Shown here: positions 41,768 through 51,625 of the stretch, one piece after another
Position numbering within the stretch: position 1 is the stretch's first letter
Layout of the letters: every line of letters begins with the position of its first letter
Assembly: GCA_030789695.1 (NCBI GenBank)
Contig: CM061142.1
Span: 282,598,165-282,662,164 of the forward strand
From: Scilla litardierei
Lineage: Eukaryota; Streptophyta; Magnoliopsida; Asparagales; Asparagaceae
Direction: 5' to 3'
Length of the DNA: 64,000 bases
Position numbers and translations under genes: made by a program
Notes under the pieces: generated by a model
Database searches by the model: none
What the model was told of the DNA's origin: nothing
What the model saw: the letters and a program-made list of their open reading frames with translations, nothing else

Positions 41768-43450
41768 GAAACTATCCCACTCACCAAATAATTCACTATA
41801 TCGGCGTACCAGAGAGCTTCAGAGGAATTCGCCGCAAATAATTGTTCACCGGTGAATGAATCGTCAATCAGCAGGCTGTTATCCCCGTGCATTTGAATTA
41901 ACCATGACAAGTGGTCTGCTACCACGTTTTCTGCTCACTTCTTGTCTTTGATCTCGATGTCAAATTCTTGGAGCAGGACGATCCACTGTATTAGACGTGG
42001 TTTAGCATCCTTCTTGCTTAGTAGATACTTCAACACCGCGTGGCTCGTATGGATGATCACCTTGGACCCCAAAAAGTAGGATCTGAACTTCTCGATAGAA
42101 TAGACTACGGCTAGCAGGTCTTTCTCCGTGGTGGTGTATTTCTTTTGAGCGCCATCCAAGGTTTTGCTAGCATAGTATATAGCATGGAGCTTCCCCTCCT
42201 TCCTTTGACCAAGAACAACTCCCACCGCCTGGTCACTAGCATCACACATAAGCTCAGATGGCAGATTCTAGTCTGGCGACTGTATAATTGGAGCGGAGAT
42301 GAGAGCTTCCTTTAACCTGTTAAAAGCTAGCAAACAGGCGTCAGTAAACACAAAATGAGCGTCCTTGGCTAGGAGCTCCATGAGCGGGCGGGCAATATTG
42401 GAAAAATCCTTTATAAAACGTCAGTAAAAACCGGCATGCCCTAGAAAACCACGGATACCCTTGTGGTCAGTGGGTGGCGGAAGACTTTTAATAACCTCTA
42501 CTTTGGCCTTATCGACCTCAATTCCTTTAGAAGTGATGACATGCCCAAGAACAACTCCTTCTGTCACTATGAAATGACATTTTTCCCAATTCAAAGTAAG
42601 ATTATTGTCTTGGCACCGTTCTAGACCTTGGACAAATTAGCTAAGCAATCATAAAACGCAGTGCCATAAACGGAAAAATCATCCATGAAGACCTCCATGA
42701 TATTCTCGATGAAATCTGAGAAAATAGACGCCATGCACCTTTGAAATGTGGCCGGTGCATTACATAGCCCAAACGGCATCCTTCGATAAGCGAAGGTGCC
42801 GTAAGGACATGTGAACGTCGTTTTCTCTTGGTCTTTCCGATGCAACGGGATTTGGAAAAATCCGGAGTATCCGTCTAAGTAACAGAGGTATTTGTGCTTA
42901 GCTAAGCGCTCAAGCATTTGGTCTATGAAGGGCAGAGGGTAGTAGTCCTTCCTGGCGGCTTTATTCAGTTTACTATAATCGATACACATGCGCCACCCGG
43001 TGACAGTCCTAGTGGAGATTAATTCATCTTTTTCATTTTGTTCGACTGTCATGCCCCCTTTTTAGGGACAACCTGCACGGGAATAACCCATTTACTATCA
43101 GAAATGGGATAAATGATGTCAGCCTCTAAAAGCTTCAGGACCTCCTTTTCACCACCTCTTTCATGTTGGGGTTCAACCGCCTTTGAGGCTCAATGGATGT
43201 GGCATCCTTATCCTCTAGGTGAATCCTATGCGTACATATGGTCTCGCTGATACCCTTCAAGTCAGAGATGTTGTACCTTATCACTTTTCTGTGAGACCTA
43301 AAGATTTTCAGGAGACTCTCTAGCTGGGGTTCGGTGAGGGCCGCATTCACAATAACTGGGTAAATGGAGTTTTCCCCCAGAAAAGCATATTTCAAATTGG
43401 CGGTGAGGGGTTTTAGTTCTACCTGTGGGGGCGCTGTACCCTGTCATCTC
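41768..43450 (-). pseudogene. pol: Tat-1 pol: reverse transcriptase and RNase H
   Basis: The minus strand reads LKYAFLGENSIYPVIVNAAL, then RIHLEDKDATSIEPQRRLNP, TGWRMCIDYSKLNKA, KYLCYLDGYSGFFQIPL, TFAYRRMPFGLCNAPATFQR and the catalytic VFMDDFSVYG, all typical of Athila/Tat RT. RNase H follows ([48 protein letters not shown]). Frameshifts lie near 43400, 43130 and 43060. Stops include TGA (complement of 42421-42423, in GFY*RFIKD) and TAG (complement of 42268-42270, before [10 protein letters not shown]). It is cut at 41768 by Tekay-2; the rest of integrase is at 26032-26621. Confidence 0.9.
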
Positions 43451-44303
43451 TTGCCTGTGAGAAAGATGCATCTTCGATTTCGAGTTCAGAAGGCAAAGAT
43501 TCTTCATTTGCAGAATTATAGGAGGAGCAGGGAGGTGATGGTGCATCGAGGCAGACGTCTGCAGGTTTCGTTCCCGTAGCGCACCTGTCAACAGAGGCAA
43601 GGTTTTCAGGTATGCGTTCGTTACCAAACATAAAATCTGGAGTACTTCCCTGGTTGATGTGATTTTGCGATGGTGATCAGTCTGTGTACTCCTCATAGGC
43701 ATGTTCTTCATATGCTGAAATCTACAGAAGGTTGTCGTTATAGAAGCGTAATGTATCTCCCTCGTGCCGCACATAGATTCCATTAGCTACGGCGACACCA
43801 TCCAGAGCGTCCGCATTATGGAAAGCATTTGCGATGAAAACCGAGAGCTCTTGTATAGCTGGATCGTCTGTAAGGAATTCAACTGGGCCATTGGCCCATA
43901 CGTCAGCTACCATGCTCTCTATTATCTGAAGCATCTGAGAATCGTTCAATGACTCCAATTGATGAGTCTCTCCCTAGTATGCATCAACAGGTGGAGTCTC
44001 AATGGCCTGAAGGAGCATTACGTTCTCTTGGAAGCTTATGCGAACATCGCCTTCAATGATACCTGCATCAAAAACCTGGTTCATTAAATGATCCATAACT
44101 AATTGATGATTCGCGTTACCTGCAACATAGGTTCCTGAGCCGATAAATCGAACTGCATCAATCAGTTCTCTAGCTGTGCATTCAACCATGGACTCGTCCA
44201 TGCGCGAGTCTTGGAAGCCGTGCAAATGATAAGAAGAGAAGCTGTACTCCTCTGAGTCGCTATCAGACTCACAGGTCCACTGCACTTGCATTACCATCTC
44301 CAT
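43425..44303 (-). pseudogene. Acidic ORF in the gag position of Tat-1
   Basis: One minus-strand frame runs from the ATG at 44303 (MEMVMQVQWTCESDSDSEEY) for about 290 codons towards pol. It is broken by TAG (43974-43976), TAG (43722-43724) and a TGA (about 43680). All three could come from single C-to-T changes of Gln or Arg codons. The product is strongly acidic, with ELIDAVRFIG, NHQLVMDHLMNQ and IQELSVFIANAF as recognisable blocks. There is no zinc knuckle and no retrotransposon gag motif. Only about 1 kb separates the primer site from RT, too little for a normal Athila/Tat gag-protease, so gag is deleted or replaced. I do not recognise the protein. Confidence 0.5.
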
Positions 44304-44459
44304 TATGCCTGACTGGTAAGGAAATAATCGCTAGCTGGAGGAAGATGTTAGTAGCAAGGCAGAGAAAATAGAAAGAGAATGAAAATGGTGGAAAGGTGAG
44401 AAATGATTAGAATGCTAGCAAACTTCACAAAATAAAAATAAACTGAAAACACTGTTGCC

Positions 44460-44477
44460 GTCCCCGGCAACGGCGCA
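44460..44477 (-). promoter_or_regulatory. Tat-1 primer binding site
   Basis: The complement reads GCGCCGTTGCCGGGGAC preceded by TT, one base off TGGCGCCGTTGCCGGGGA, which is complementary to the 3' end of plant tRNA-Asp. It lies about 8 nt after the LTR end. Confidence 0.8.
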
Positions 44478-44484
44478 AAAAACT

Positions 44485-45914
44485 TGATGCACCCGAAACC
44501 TACACCTAGGTTCCACCTGGCGGTGTCACGATCGCCAAGCGTGGTATGGCCCCTGGGCTTCAATTCTGGGCTTAATCCGCAAGCAGACGGTGTCGAGTTA
44601 TAGTATAAATGATATCGAATCCCACAGGGACGGTGATAATGTTAATGGATTCTCAGTTTATTCCTAAGTCTTGAAGTGACATAGCTATCGGGGTAAAAGG
44701 TTTGGTTGGGGTGTTATTGTTGTAATATTAATAAAAGGGACTATGGCGTTAGGGATCACCACTAGGATCGTTGAGGGTCTACGTTAGGATAGGATCCTTG
44801 CATTGCATTAGGGCTATGGAATTAATCCCCCAATTCATACCACTCTCGTGGGTTAGAATTACGGGGTATTTCGGTGGCTCTCGTTGATGCAATGGCGGTA
44901 GCAGTCAACGTAGCGGTATAGTTCGTCGATGGATCCCCTCAAGACGCGAGCCGGGCATGGTCACGAGCCTTGGTTGGATCCACCGATTTCCCTATTCGAA
45001 TCCCTAGATACCCCTTAAACACATCAATTCCACAGACCGTGGGCATGATCTCAGTACGGTTTATCTATGGATTCGGTAAGATCTACTGAAATACTTCCCT
45101 AAGTCCCCAATTCAATGTAGAGATCCAGATCTACATTTTTGCCCTAGGATCCTAGGGCTAACCCATCAACTCTAGAAAGAATCTACTCACACATCGCAAT
45201 AGTAACGGACAAAAACATCATTCTCAGAGAGGAAAACATTACAACAATCAAAGGAATAGGGATAAAGGACTTACATCGAGAAATCAATAGAAATTGCAGT
45301 TTATAGATCCAGAAAAATTCCAAGATTCCAAGCGCAAGAGAAATCAAGAACGCAAATAATAATCTCCAAGTTTTCGATCCAAAATTCCATACAAAAATCA
45401 ATCTCCAGATCCCTACAAAAATTGCCTAAGCTCCCTGTTAAAAACTCTTCAAAAAACTCTAATGAAATTCGCCTCCTTTTCAGTCGCTCAGCTCCCTGAG
45501 CTTTCAGTGCCAAAATAGCGCATCGCGGCTTCAGAAAACTTTCCAAAAATAGCCCTGGAATTGCCGACCGAGTAGGTGACTCGGTCGATCAATGCGCTGC
45601 TCGTTCGATCGCTCGGACCGAGCAGAGGAGCTGCTCAACCGAGCACTACAGGGAATGGAGAGAATTCAAAATCGTCGCTCTGCCTACCCGGACCGAGTCA
45701 GCTCTGCTCGGTCCGAGTAGAGGTCGAATCGGTCAGCTGCTCGGGCCGTGTCGCTGGACTTCTTTAGCTGTGGAAATTGAGGCTGCTCGACCGAGCAGAT
45801 GAACTGCTCGGTCCGAGCCATCCTGTATCCGCTCCTCTTCTGAAATTGAAGCTGCTCGATCGAGCAACTGAACTGCTCGGACCGAGCATTTCCTGGAAAA
45901 CTATCTCCAAGAGC
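44485..45914 (-). mobile_element. Tat-1 5' LTR, interrupted by copia-4
   Basis: It is homologous to 7932-9350 along its whole length and abuts the primer site. It stops at 'tctccaagagc', where the 3' LTR goes on for about 300 bp, because copia-4 starts at 45915. The palindrome array is at 45567-45892. The missing part should lie beyond the right edge. Confidence 0.85.
45567..45892 (-). repeat. GCTCGGACCGAGC-type palindrome array, Tat-1 5' LTR
   Basis: It is the same motif series as 9015-9341, with a few point changes, some of which restore or break single palindromes. Confidence 0.85.
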
Positions 45915-47712
45915 TGCCTAAGGACCCTGTCTATGGGGAAAACACTAGAAGGGGGGTTGAATAGTGTTTATGCAAATTTAAAAGGAATTTACGCCAAATA
46001 AAATGCAATCCTACAAATAGTGCGGAATAGAAAACAACCCAAAGAGAAACACACGCAAACGCAGTTATGTTTCAAGGGTTCGAATTACCTAAGTCAACTC
46101 CCAACTTGTTCCCGGTAATCCTACGTCCCTACCACCCGGATACCACCGGATACTCATGTTAGAACCCTAACTTGAGGTTTCCTTAAAACCCACTTGTAGC
46201 AACCCTACAAGTGCAATCGAATACAATCGATGTCCTTGACTCCCACAACCAGGGAGCAAGCAAAAACCACTCTCACAACCGGGAGCACAATTCAAATAAA
46301 GAAGTTATGAAATCTGAAAGCAACACTTACAATCACCTATGCCTTGAAGTAGAACTTGAAGGAGAAGTGTGATGTGTGTTGAAGAACTCTCTTGGAAGAG
46401 AGGAGAAAAGCCCTTTCTCTTGACTGCACCAAATGCCTAGAGGATCAATCTTTGGTTCTAGGTTGGAGAGCAAGAGAACAAGATTTGGAAAAACTTAGGG
46501 CTTTGGATTTGAAAGCTTAGATCTTTGGAAATGAAAGCTTGAAGGATTTTGCAATGAATGAGTAACCTTCCAATGAAACAGTAGAAGCTCTATTTATAGC
46601 TTTCTCAAATCCACAAAACAGTTTAGGCAAAAACCCAATCGAAATCCGTGAGAAAAATCTCAACGGATATAATCTGAACTTGCGACAGGCGACTGTTGAA
46701 CAAACCACAGTCGACTGTTGCACAGTCAGCAAGGGTAGGTGAGAATTCATAACGGTAACTTACCACGTGGACAGTCGACTGATGAAGCCAAGACAGTCGT
46801 CTGTAAAACCAACAGGCGACTATACATTCTTCGACAGGCGACTGGCCGAGAGAAGAGTAAGTTAGATGAAATACTGGAAATCTCACAAGATACAGGACAG
46901 ACGACTGATGCAAGGAACACAGTCGACTGTTAATCAGAACAGGCGACTGTATATCCTTAAACAGATGACTGTCACAGACAGGAGAAATTTCCAGAGAGCT
47001 GAGTCAAAGAATAGACTTACAGACAGGCGACTGTTGCAGCATAGACAGTCGACTGTATATACAGCATAAGTCGACTGGCCGTAGAAATCGGATCAAACAG
47101 AGTTTGGGCAAGGAGAGACAGGCGACTGATGAACCATTCACAGTCGACTGTCGCTAAGACAGGCACCTGATAAACGTTCAACAGTAGCCTGTGCGAGATA
47201 ATCAGAGAGGACCCAAAGACTGCATTGAAATAGTCTGTGCATAACAGGTGACTGAAGAACAAAACACAGTCGACTGTTTTTTAGACAGGCGACTGTAAAC
47301 TGTTAAGCAGTCAGCTGTTATGAACAATCCTAGCACAAACAAAAGAGAATTGAATTGAGATCAAAGGACAAAGGTCTAGAGATGTCCTATGACCGAAAGT
47401 AGATGTGTGTGAGTGCTCCATCATAGTTCTACTTCTAAGCTACATACTAGAAGAGATAAAAGAAAAATTACATTGACGAATAATCTCTTCTTTCCATCGT
47501 ATGAGCCTGAAGTCTTTATGGAGCTTCAATCATCAATCTACGATCATCCAATTCATATCATTTGCCTTCAATCACGTTTGTGAGTCATCCATTGCTAATT
47601 GATCTTCATAGTAAGCTTAGGCAATGGATTAACTGCAAAATAGGGGATTAGTCACAAGTATTTATGTTTGCTCATCATTAACACCAAGTAGGGAGAAGTC
47701 CAATACTCAACA
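45915..47712 (-). mobile_element. Copia-4 3' LTR
   Basis: The minus strand reads TGTTGAGTATTGG ... TTAGGCA, 1798 bp, with TG/CA ends. It is related to the copia-1/-2 LTRs at the ends (including AACACTAGAAGGGGGGTTGA) but diverged in the middle. The TATA complement TCTATTTATAGC is at 46592-46603 and the palindrome array at 46685-47312 upstream of it. Confidence 0.85.
46685..47312 (-). repeat. CAGTCGACTG/CAGTCGCCTG array, copia-4 LTR
   Basis: About 21 motif copies in 630 bp. The plus-strand variant is mainly CAGGCGACTG, giving CAGTCGCCTG in element sense, as in copia-1 and copia-2. Confidence 0.85.
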
Positions 47713-48375
47713 TTCTCCCCCTTTTTGATGATGACAAACAAACATAAACAAAAAGATAAATAGTTGTGTGTAATGAAAAGTTACTCCCCCTACATAGATG
47801 CCAATCAAGTTAGCCAACAAATATTAGAGCATCTATATAGCAATTGAAGCAAATGAGTGAGATATGAATGAATTTAATTCAAGAAATCTAGGAAATAAAA
47901 ATCCCTATTCATTGTAATCTTACTCCCCCTGAATCTAAGGCAACGAAAATCTTAGATTCAAGCGTTAGAACATACTTAGCACATCCATTATGAATCTTGT
48001 ATGTTTATTTCTCTCCCCCTATGGCATTATCCAAAAAGGTGGGAGCAAATAACAACAATAATAATAGTGCTAAAATACGAACTAACAACAATCAAGGAGT
48101 ATAAAGATATATCGAATCAAAAACTCATAAAGTCTCATCATATACACATGTGAGTAGTGGAATTGAAATCCAATATCAACATTTTAGATATTCAAAATGA
48201 AAATAATTTTCACATATTCATCACATCAACGAAAGAGCATGAATTAACCAATATCAAATTCTTGTATTGTCTCAAAAGCACATCAAGAAGAGTGAAGTAT
48301 ACATAGAGACAATATATCATACATCACACAGAAGTTAATCAATATAGCATAGTGTGACACAAAAGAGGGATGCAA

Positions 48376-48441
<66 letters not shown>

Positions 48442-48696
48442 AAGCTGAGTACATCATCGGATGGTCATCAACATGGCCATCCCAAAAAGATACATCATGA
48501 GCAACAAAAAAATAGCTACATCATGACGACATCAAAGAGTATATCATCATACATATATAAAAAGTGTCGCATACAACATCATCCATCATACAACGACAAA
48601 ACATATATCATCATCACTCAACCTAAGCAAAAGCAGACCCCACAAAATAAAAACAAGGTCTTCAGGTGAGTGAACAGAATAGCATCAGCATCAGCC
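47713..48696 (-). mobile_element. Copia-4 3' untranslated region
   Basis: It starts at the polypurine tract (complement AAAAAGGGGGAGAA, 47713-47726). No gene is present. It is AT-rich, with a long (TA)n at about 48379-48438 and several CTCCCCCT blocks (complement AGGGGGAG) at about 47783, 47922 and 48013 that resemble extra polypurine tracts. Confidence 0.7.
48379..48438. repeat. (TA)n microsatellite, about 60 bp
   Basis: An uninterrupted alternation of T and A. Confidence 0.95.
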
Positions 48697-49290
48697 TCAG
48701 TCGATCTGAATTACTGAGGGATCCGACGGACAGCCGGAAGATCGAAACAAAAGCCGAGCAGAACGATGAGTAGGAAAAGCTGGAGACTTCCTCTTGGAAG
48801 ACGAAACACGAACAGCAGATGAACCAACAGGAACATGAGGTGGAGTCTGGACAACTGAGGTCGGAGACACATGGGGTTTAGGTGTGAAGCCAGGAGGAGG
48901 AGAAACACAAGCAGGAGAAGTGTTCTCAGAGGTAGCAAACAGGTCACGAAGCTCGGGAGGAATAGGACAAGCAAGATGCTTACATGAGATAAGCTGAAGC
49001 TTAAGCGAAAGCGAAAGCTTCTCATCAAGGGAAACAGACAGCATTTCAAGAGCACAGATACGAGCGTCCAACTGACGAAGTAGAAACTCTGTGGACCGAG
49101 AAGGATGCTCAGCAGCCCGAGATGAGTGTTCAGCAGCATGAACGGATGGGATAGGGTCACTGACAAAGATACGAAGAGGCTCTCCCGAAGATTGAGGCGA
49201 AGAGGGAGCCGGATCAGGTTTTGGTGAAGGAACAGGCTCATTGACGAAGTCGAGTGAGACATTAGGGAAGAAATGATCGAAAAGAGCCAT
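48697..49290 (-). CDS. Copia-4 accessory ORF downstream of pol
   Basis: This is a sense-strand ORF between pol and the 3' LTR, where SIRE-type copia elements carry env-like or other extra genes. I chose the ATG at 49290 (MALFDHFFPNVSLDFVNEP), giving 197 residues; an ATG at 49329 would add MIVLVLALAPCSA, which looks like a short hydrophobic leader. The N-terminal third is Pro/Ser-rich, the middle (LLRQLDARICALEMLSVSLD and EKLSLSLKLQLI) is leucine-rich and coiled-coil-like, and the C-terminal part is Pro/Ser-rich and basic. There is no clear membrane anchor in the body. The frame is intact although pol is broken. A TATA (complement of 49522-49533) and a palindrome array lie upstream. Function is unknown. 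Confidence 0.5.
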   Translation of the reverse strand: MALFDHFFPNVSLDFVNEPVPSPKPDPAPSSPQSSGEPLRIFVSDPIPSVHAAEHSSRAAEHPSRSTEFLLRQLDARICALEMLSVSLDEKLSLSLKLQLISCKHLACPIPPELRDLFATSENTSPACVSPPPGFTPKPHVSPTSVVQTPPHVPVGSSAVRVSSSKRKSPAFPTHRSARLLFRSSGCPSDPSVIQID

Positions 49291-49521
49291 GGCCGAGCAC
49301 GGAGCTAGGGCAAGAACCAAAACGATCAAACCCTAAGAAGTCACGAGATAGACGGAAGCGACCTAACCTCATTGAGTGACACAATAAAAAGCAACGACTC
49401 CTCGAGATAGACTCACGAAAGGGAGCGAGATTGACGGCGATGGAGCATCAATCGAGCGGGAAGAACGCACAGTCGAAACGGAGGAGAGAGAATCGACGAG
49501 GGGAAATGATCGCTTCGATTG

Positions 49522-49533
49522 AATATAAATTAG
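49522..49533 (-). promoter_or_regulatory. Putative internal TATA box before the copia-4 accessory ORF
   Basis: The minus strand reads CTAATTTATATTC about 230 bp before the ORF start. The palindrome array begins about 75 bp further upstream. The arrangement mirrors the LTR (array, TATA, leader). Confidence 0.4.
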
Positions 49534-49608
49534 GGAAAATCAATTTGAGCCGTTGGATCAAAGAATCGACTGCTCGGATCAAATCAAATGAACCGACACA
49601 GCAGGAGA

Positions 49609-49960
49609 CAGTCGACTGGAGAACAAAAGTCAGTCGACTGTATGAAGTGATAGAATTAAATCTCAGAGAGATGGGCAGTCGACTGGCAAGTATAATGCAT
49701 TCTCCTGTCCGCTGGACAGTCGACTGACATATACTCAACAGTCGGCTGGCCGAGAATTAATACAGATCACAAGAAAAACAGAGAACACTGTAAAAAAAAT
49801 TCGACAGAGAGTACAGTCGCCTGATGACTAAATTGCAGTCGCCTGTTAAATTAACAGTCGACTGTAAAACAGTCAACAGTCGGCTGTGCGAAAGATATCA
49901 GTTTTCATATGGAGGATATAGAGTCAGGCAGTCGACTATCAAATGAAACACAGTCGTCTG
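49609..49960. repeat. Internal CAGTCGACTG-type array of copia-4
   Basis: Eleven copies occur in about 350 bp between pol and the accessory ORF. The directional variants are CAGTCGCCTG and CAGTCGGCTG on the plus strand, which is opposite to the direction in the LTR array of the same element. Confidence 0.85.
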
Positions 49961-50230
49961 TCCTGGTCCAAAAATGCACAGTGAGATAGAATTCCAGAGA
50001 ATAAGAACACTCACCCTAGGACCTATACTCTAATCATAAATACATCTTAAAATCATTATGAAAACAATAAATCTATTGAAACACAAATTATTCCAATCAA
50101 CTTCGAAAACTCATGAAATCAAATAAGTCACAATTGCCTTTCTTAATCTCATAAAACAATAAAGCACATGAAGAAAGACAATCACAAATATATGAGCTCA
50201 ATAAGGAGTTATAGCATGAAAATTGAGCTT
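49961..50230. other. Spacer between the array and the end of pol
   Basis: AT-rich, with no gene. A plus-strand TATA-like CATAAATAC occurs at 50035-50043 and could serve the array in antisense direction. Confidence 0.35.
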
Positions 50231-51625
50231 CTAGATTTCAGATTCATCCATAATTCCCAATTCTCCATGCAACCTCACAAATGAATCTTCTTTAAGAGGT
50301 TTAGTGAAGATATCGGCAATTTGTTTTTGGGTTTCAATGTACTCTAAGATGATGTCCTTCTTAGCTACATGATCATTTATAAAATGGTGTCTCACGTCTA
50401 TGTGTTTGGTACAGGAGTGGTGTACCGGATTCTTGGAAAGACAAATAGCACTTTGATTATCAACCATGATAGGGCAAGTATCACAATTGACACCATAGTC
50501 ACTAAGAGTGTGTCTCATCCAAAGAACTTGTGCACATGCAAGACCCGCGGCAATATATTCCGCTTCAGTCGTGGACAATGACACCGAATTCTGTTTCTTA
50601 GAGAACCAAGAAACTAAGGAATTTCCTAAGAAATGGCATGTGCCACTAGTACTTTTCCTGTCGGACTTGCATCCGGCAAAGTCGGCATCACTATATGAGA
50701 TTAACTCATACGTGCTAGACTTAGGGTAAAGTAACCCATAATTTAGGGATTGATTGAGATAACAAAATATTCGTTTAACCGCAATCAAGTGTGACTCCTT
50801 AGGTCTTGCTTGATATCTAGCACATATACATACGGAAAACATGATATCGGGCCTACTAGCGGTTAAGTAAAGTAAGCTACCGATCATACCTCGATATAGA
50901 CGAACGTCTACATCTTTTCCGCATTCATCCTTGTGTAGATGAGTAGTAGTACTCATGGGAGTCCTTTTGCTTGAAGACGATTTCATCCCGAATCGCTTAA
51001 TAAGCTCCCCTGTGTACTTTGTCTGATGTATGAAAGTGCCATTCTCCATTTGTCGAATTTGCAATCCAAGGAAGTAGGTGAGCTCTCCCATGTGGCTCAT
51101 CTCAAACTCATCCTTCATAGACTTGGAAAATTCTTGACAAAGATGAAAGTTAGTAGAACCGAATATAATGTCATCTACATAAACTTGAATCAAAAGAATG
51201 TCATTTTCATAATCTTTAATGAAAAGTGTAGAATCAACTTCTCCCATTTTAAAACCTAAATTCAAAAGAAAGGTCTTAAGGCGATCATACCAAGCTCTAG
51301 GAGCTTGTCTTAATCCATACAACGCTTTCTTAAGTTTGAAAACATGGTATGGAAATTTCTCATGAATAAAACCGGGAGGTTGAGAAATATAGACTTCTTC
51401 ATTTACAAATCCATTTTAAAATGCACTTTTAACATCCATTTGAAATAATTTAAAATTCTTATGGGATGCAAAAGATAAAAGCAACCTAATAGCTTCTAAT
51501 CTAGCTACGGGGGCAAAGGATTCTTCGAAATCAATACCTTCCTCTTGCCGGTAGCCTTGAGCTACTAACCTTGCTTTGTTCCGTGTGATTACCTCGTTTT
51601 CATCCGTCTTGTTCTTGAAGATCAT
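50231..51625 (-). pseudogene. pol: Copia-4 pol: reverse transcriptase and RNase H
   Basis: The minus strand reads [32 protein letters not shown] and QMDVKSAF. Then a TAA (complement of 51416-51418) replaces a codon that is Leu in relatives. It continues NGFVNEEVYISQPPGF and, from 51322, MYGLRQAPRAWYDRL and the catalytic YVDDIIFGS. RNase H follows with SDADFAGC, LSTTEAEYIAA and KHIDVRHHFI, ending at 50231. KRTPMSTTTHLHKDECGKD supports the SIRE/Maximus clade. Frame is lost relative to integrase by a 1-nt deletion near 51630, after AIGTK. Active-site residues are intact. Confidence 0.92.

Noticed and set aside
49431..49727. Plus-strand ORF running through the copia-4 internal array
   Set aside because: It lies antisense to the accessory gene leader and is partly made of the repeat motif; no known domain.
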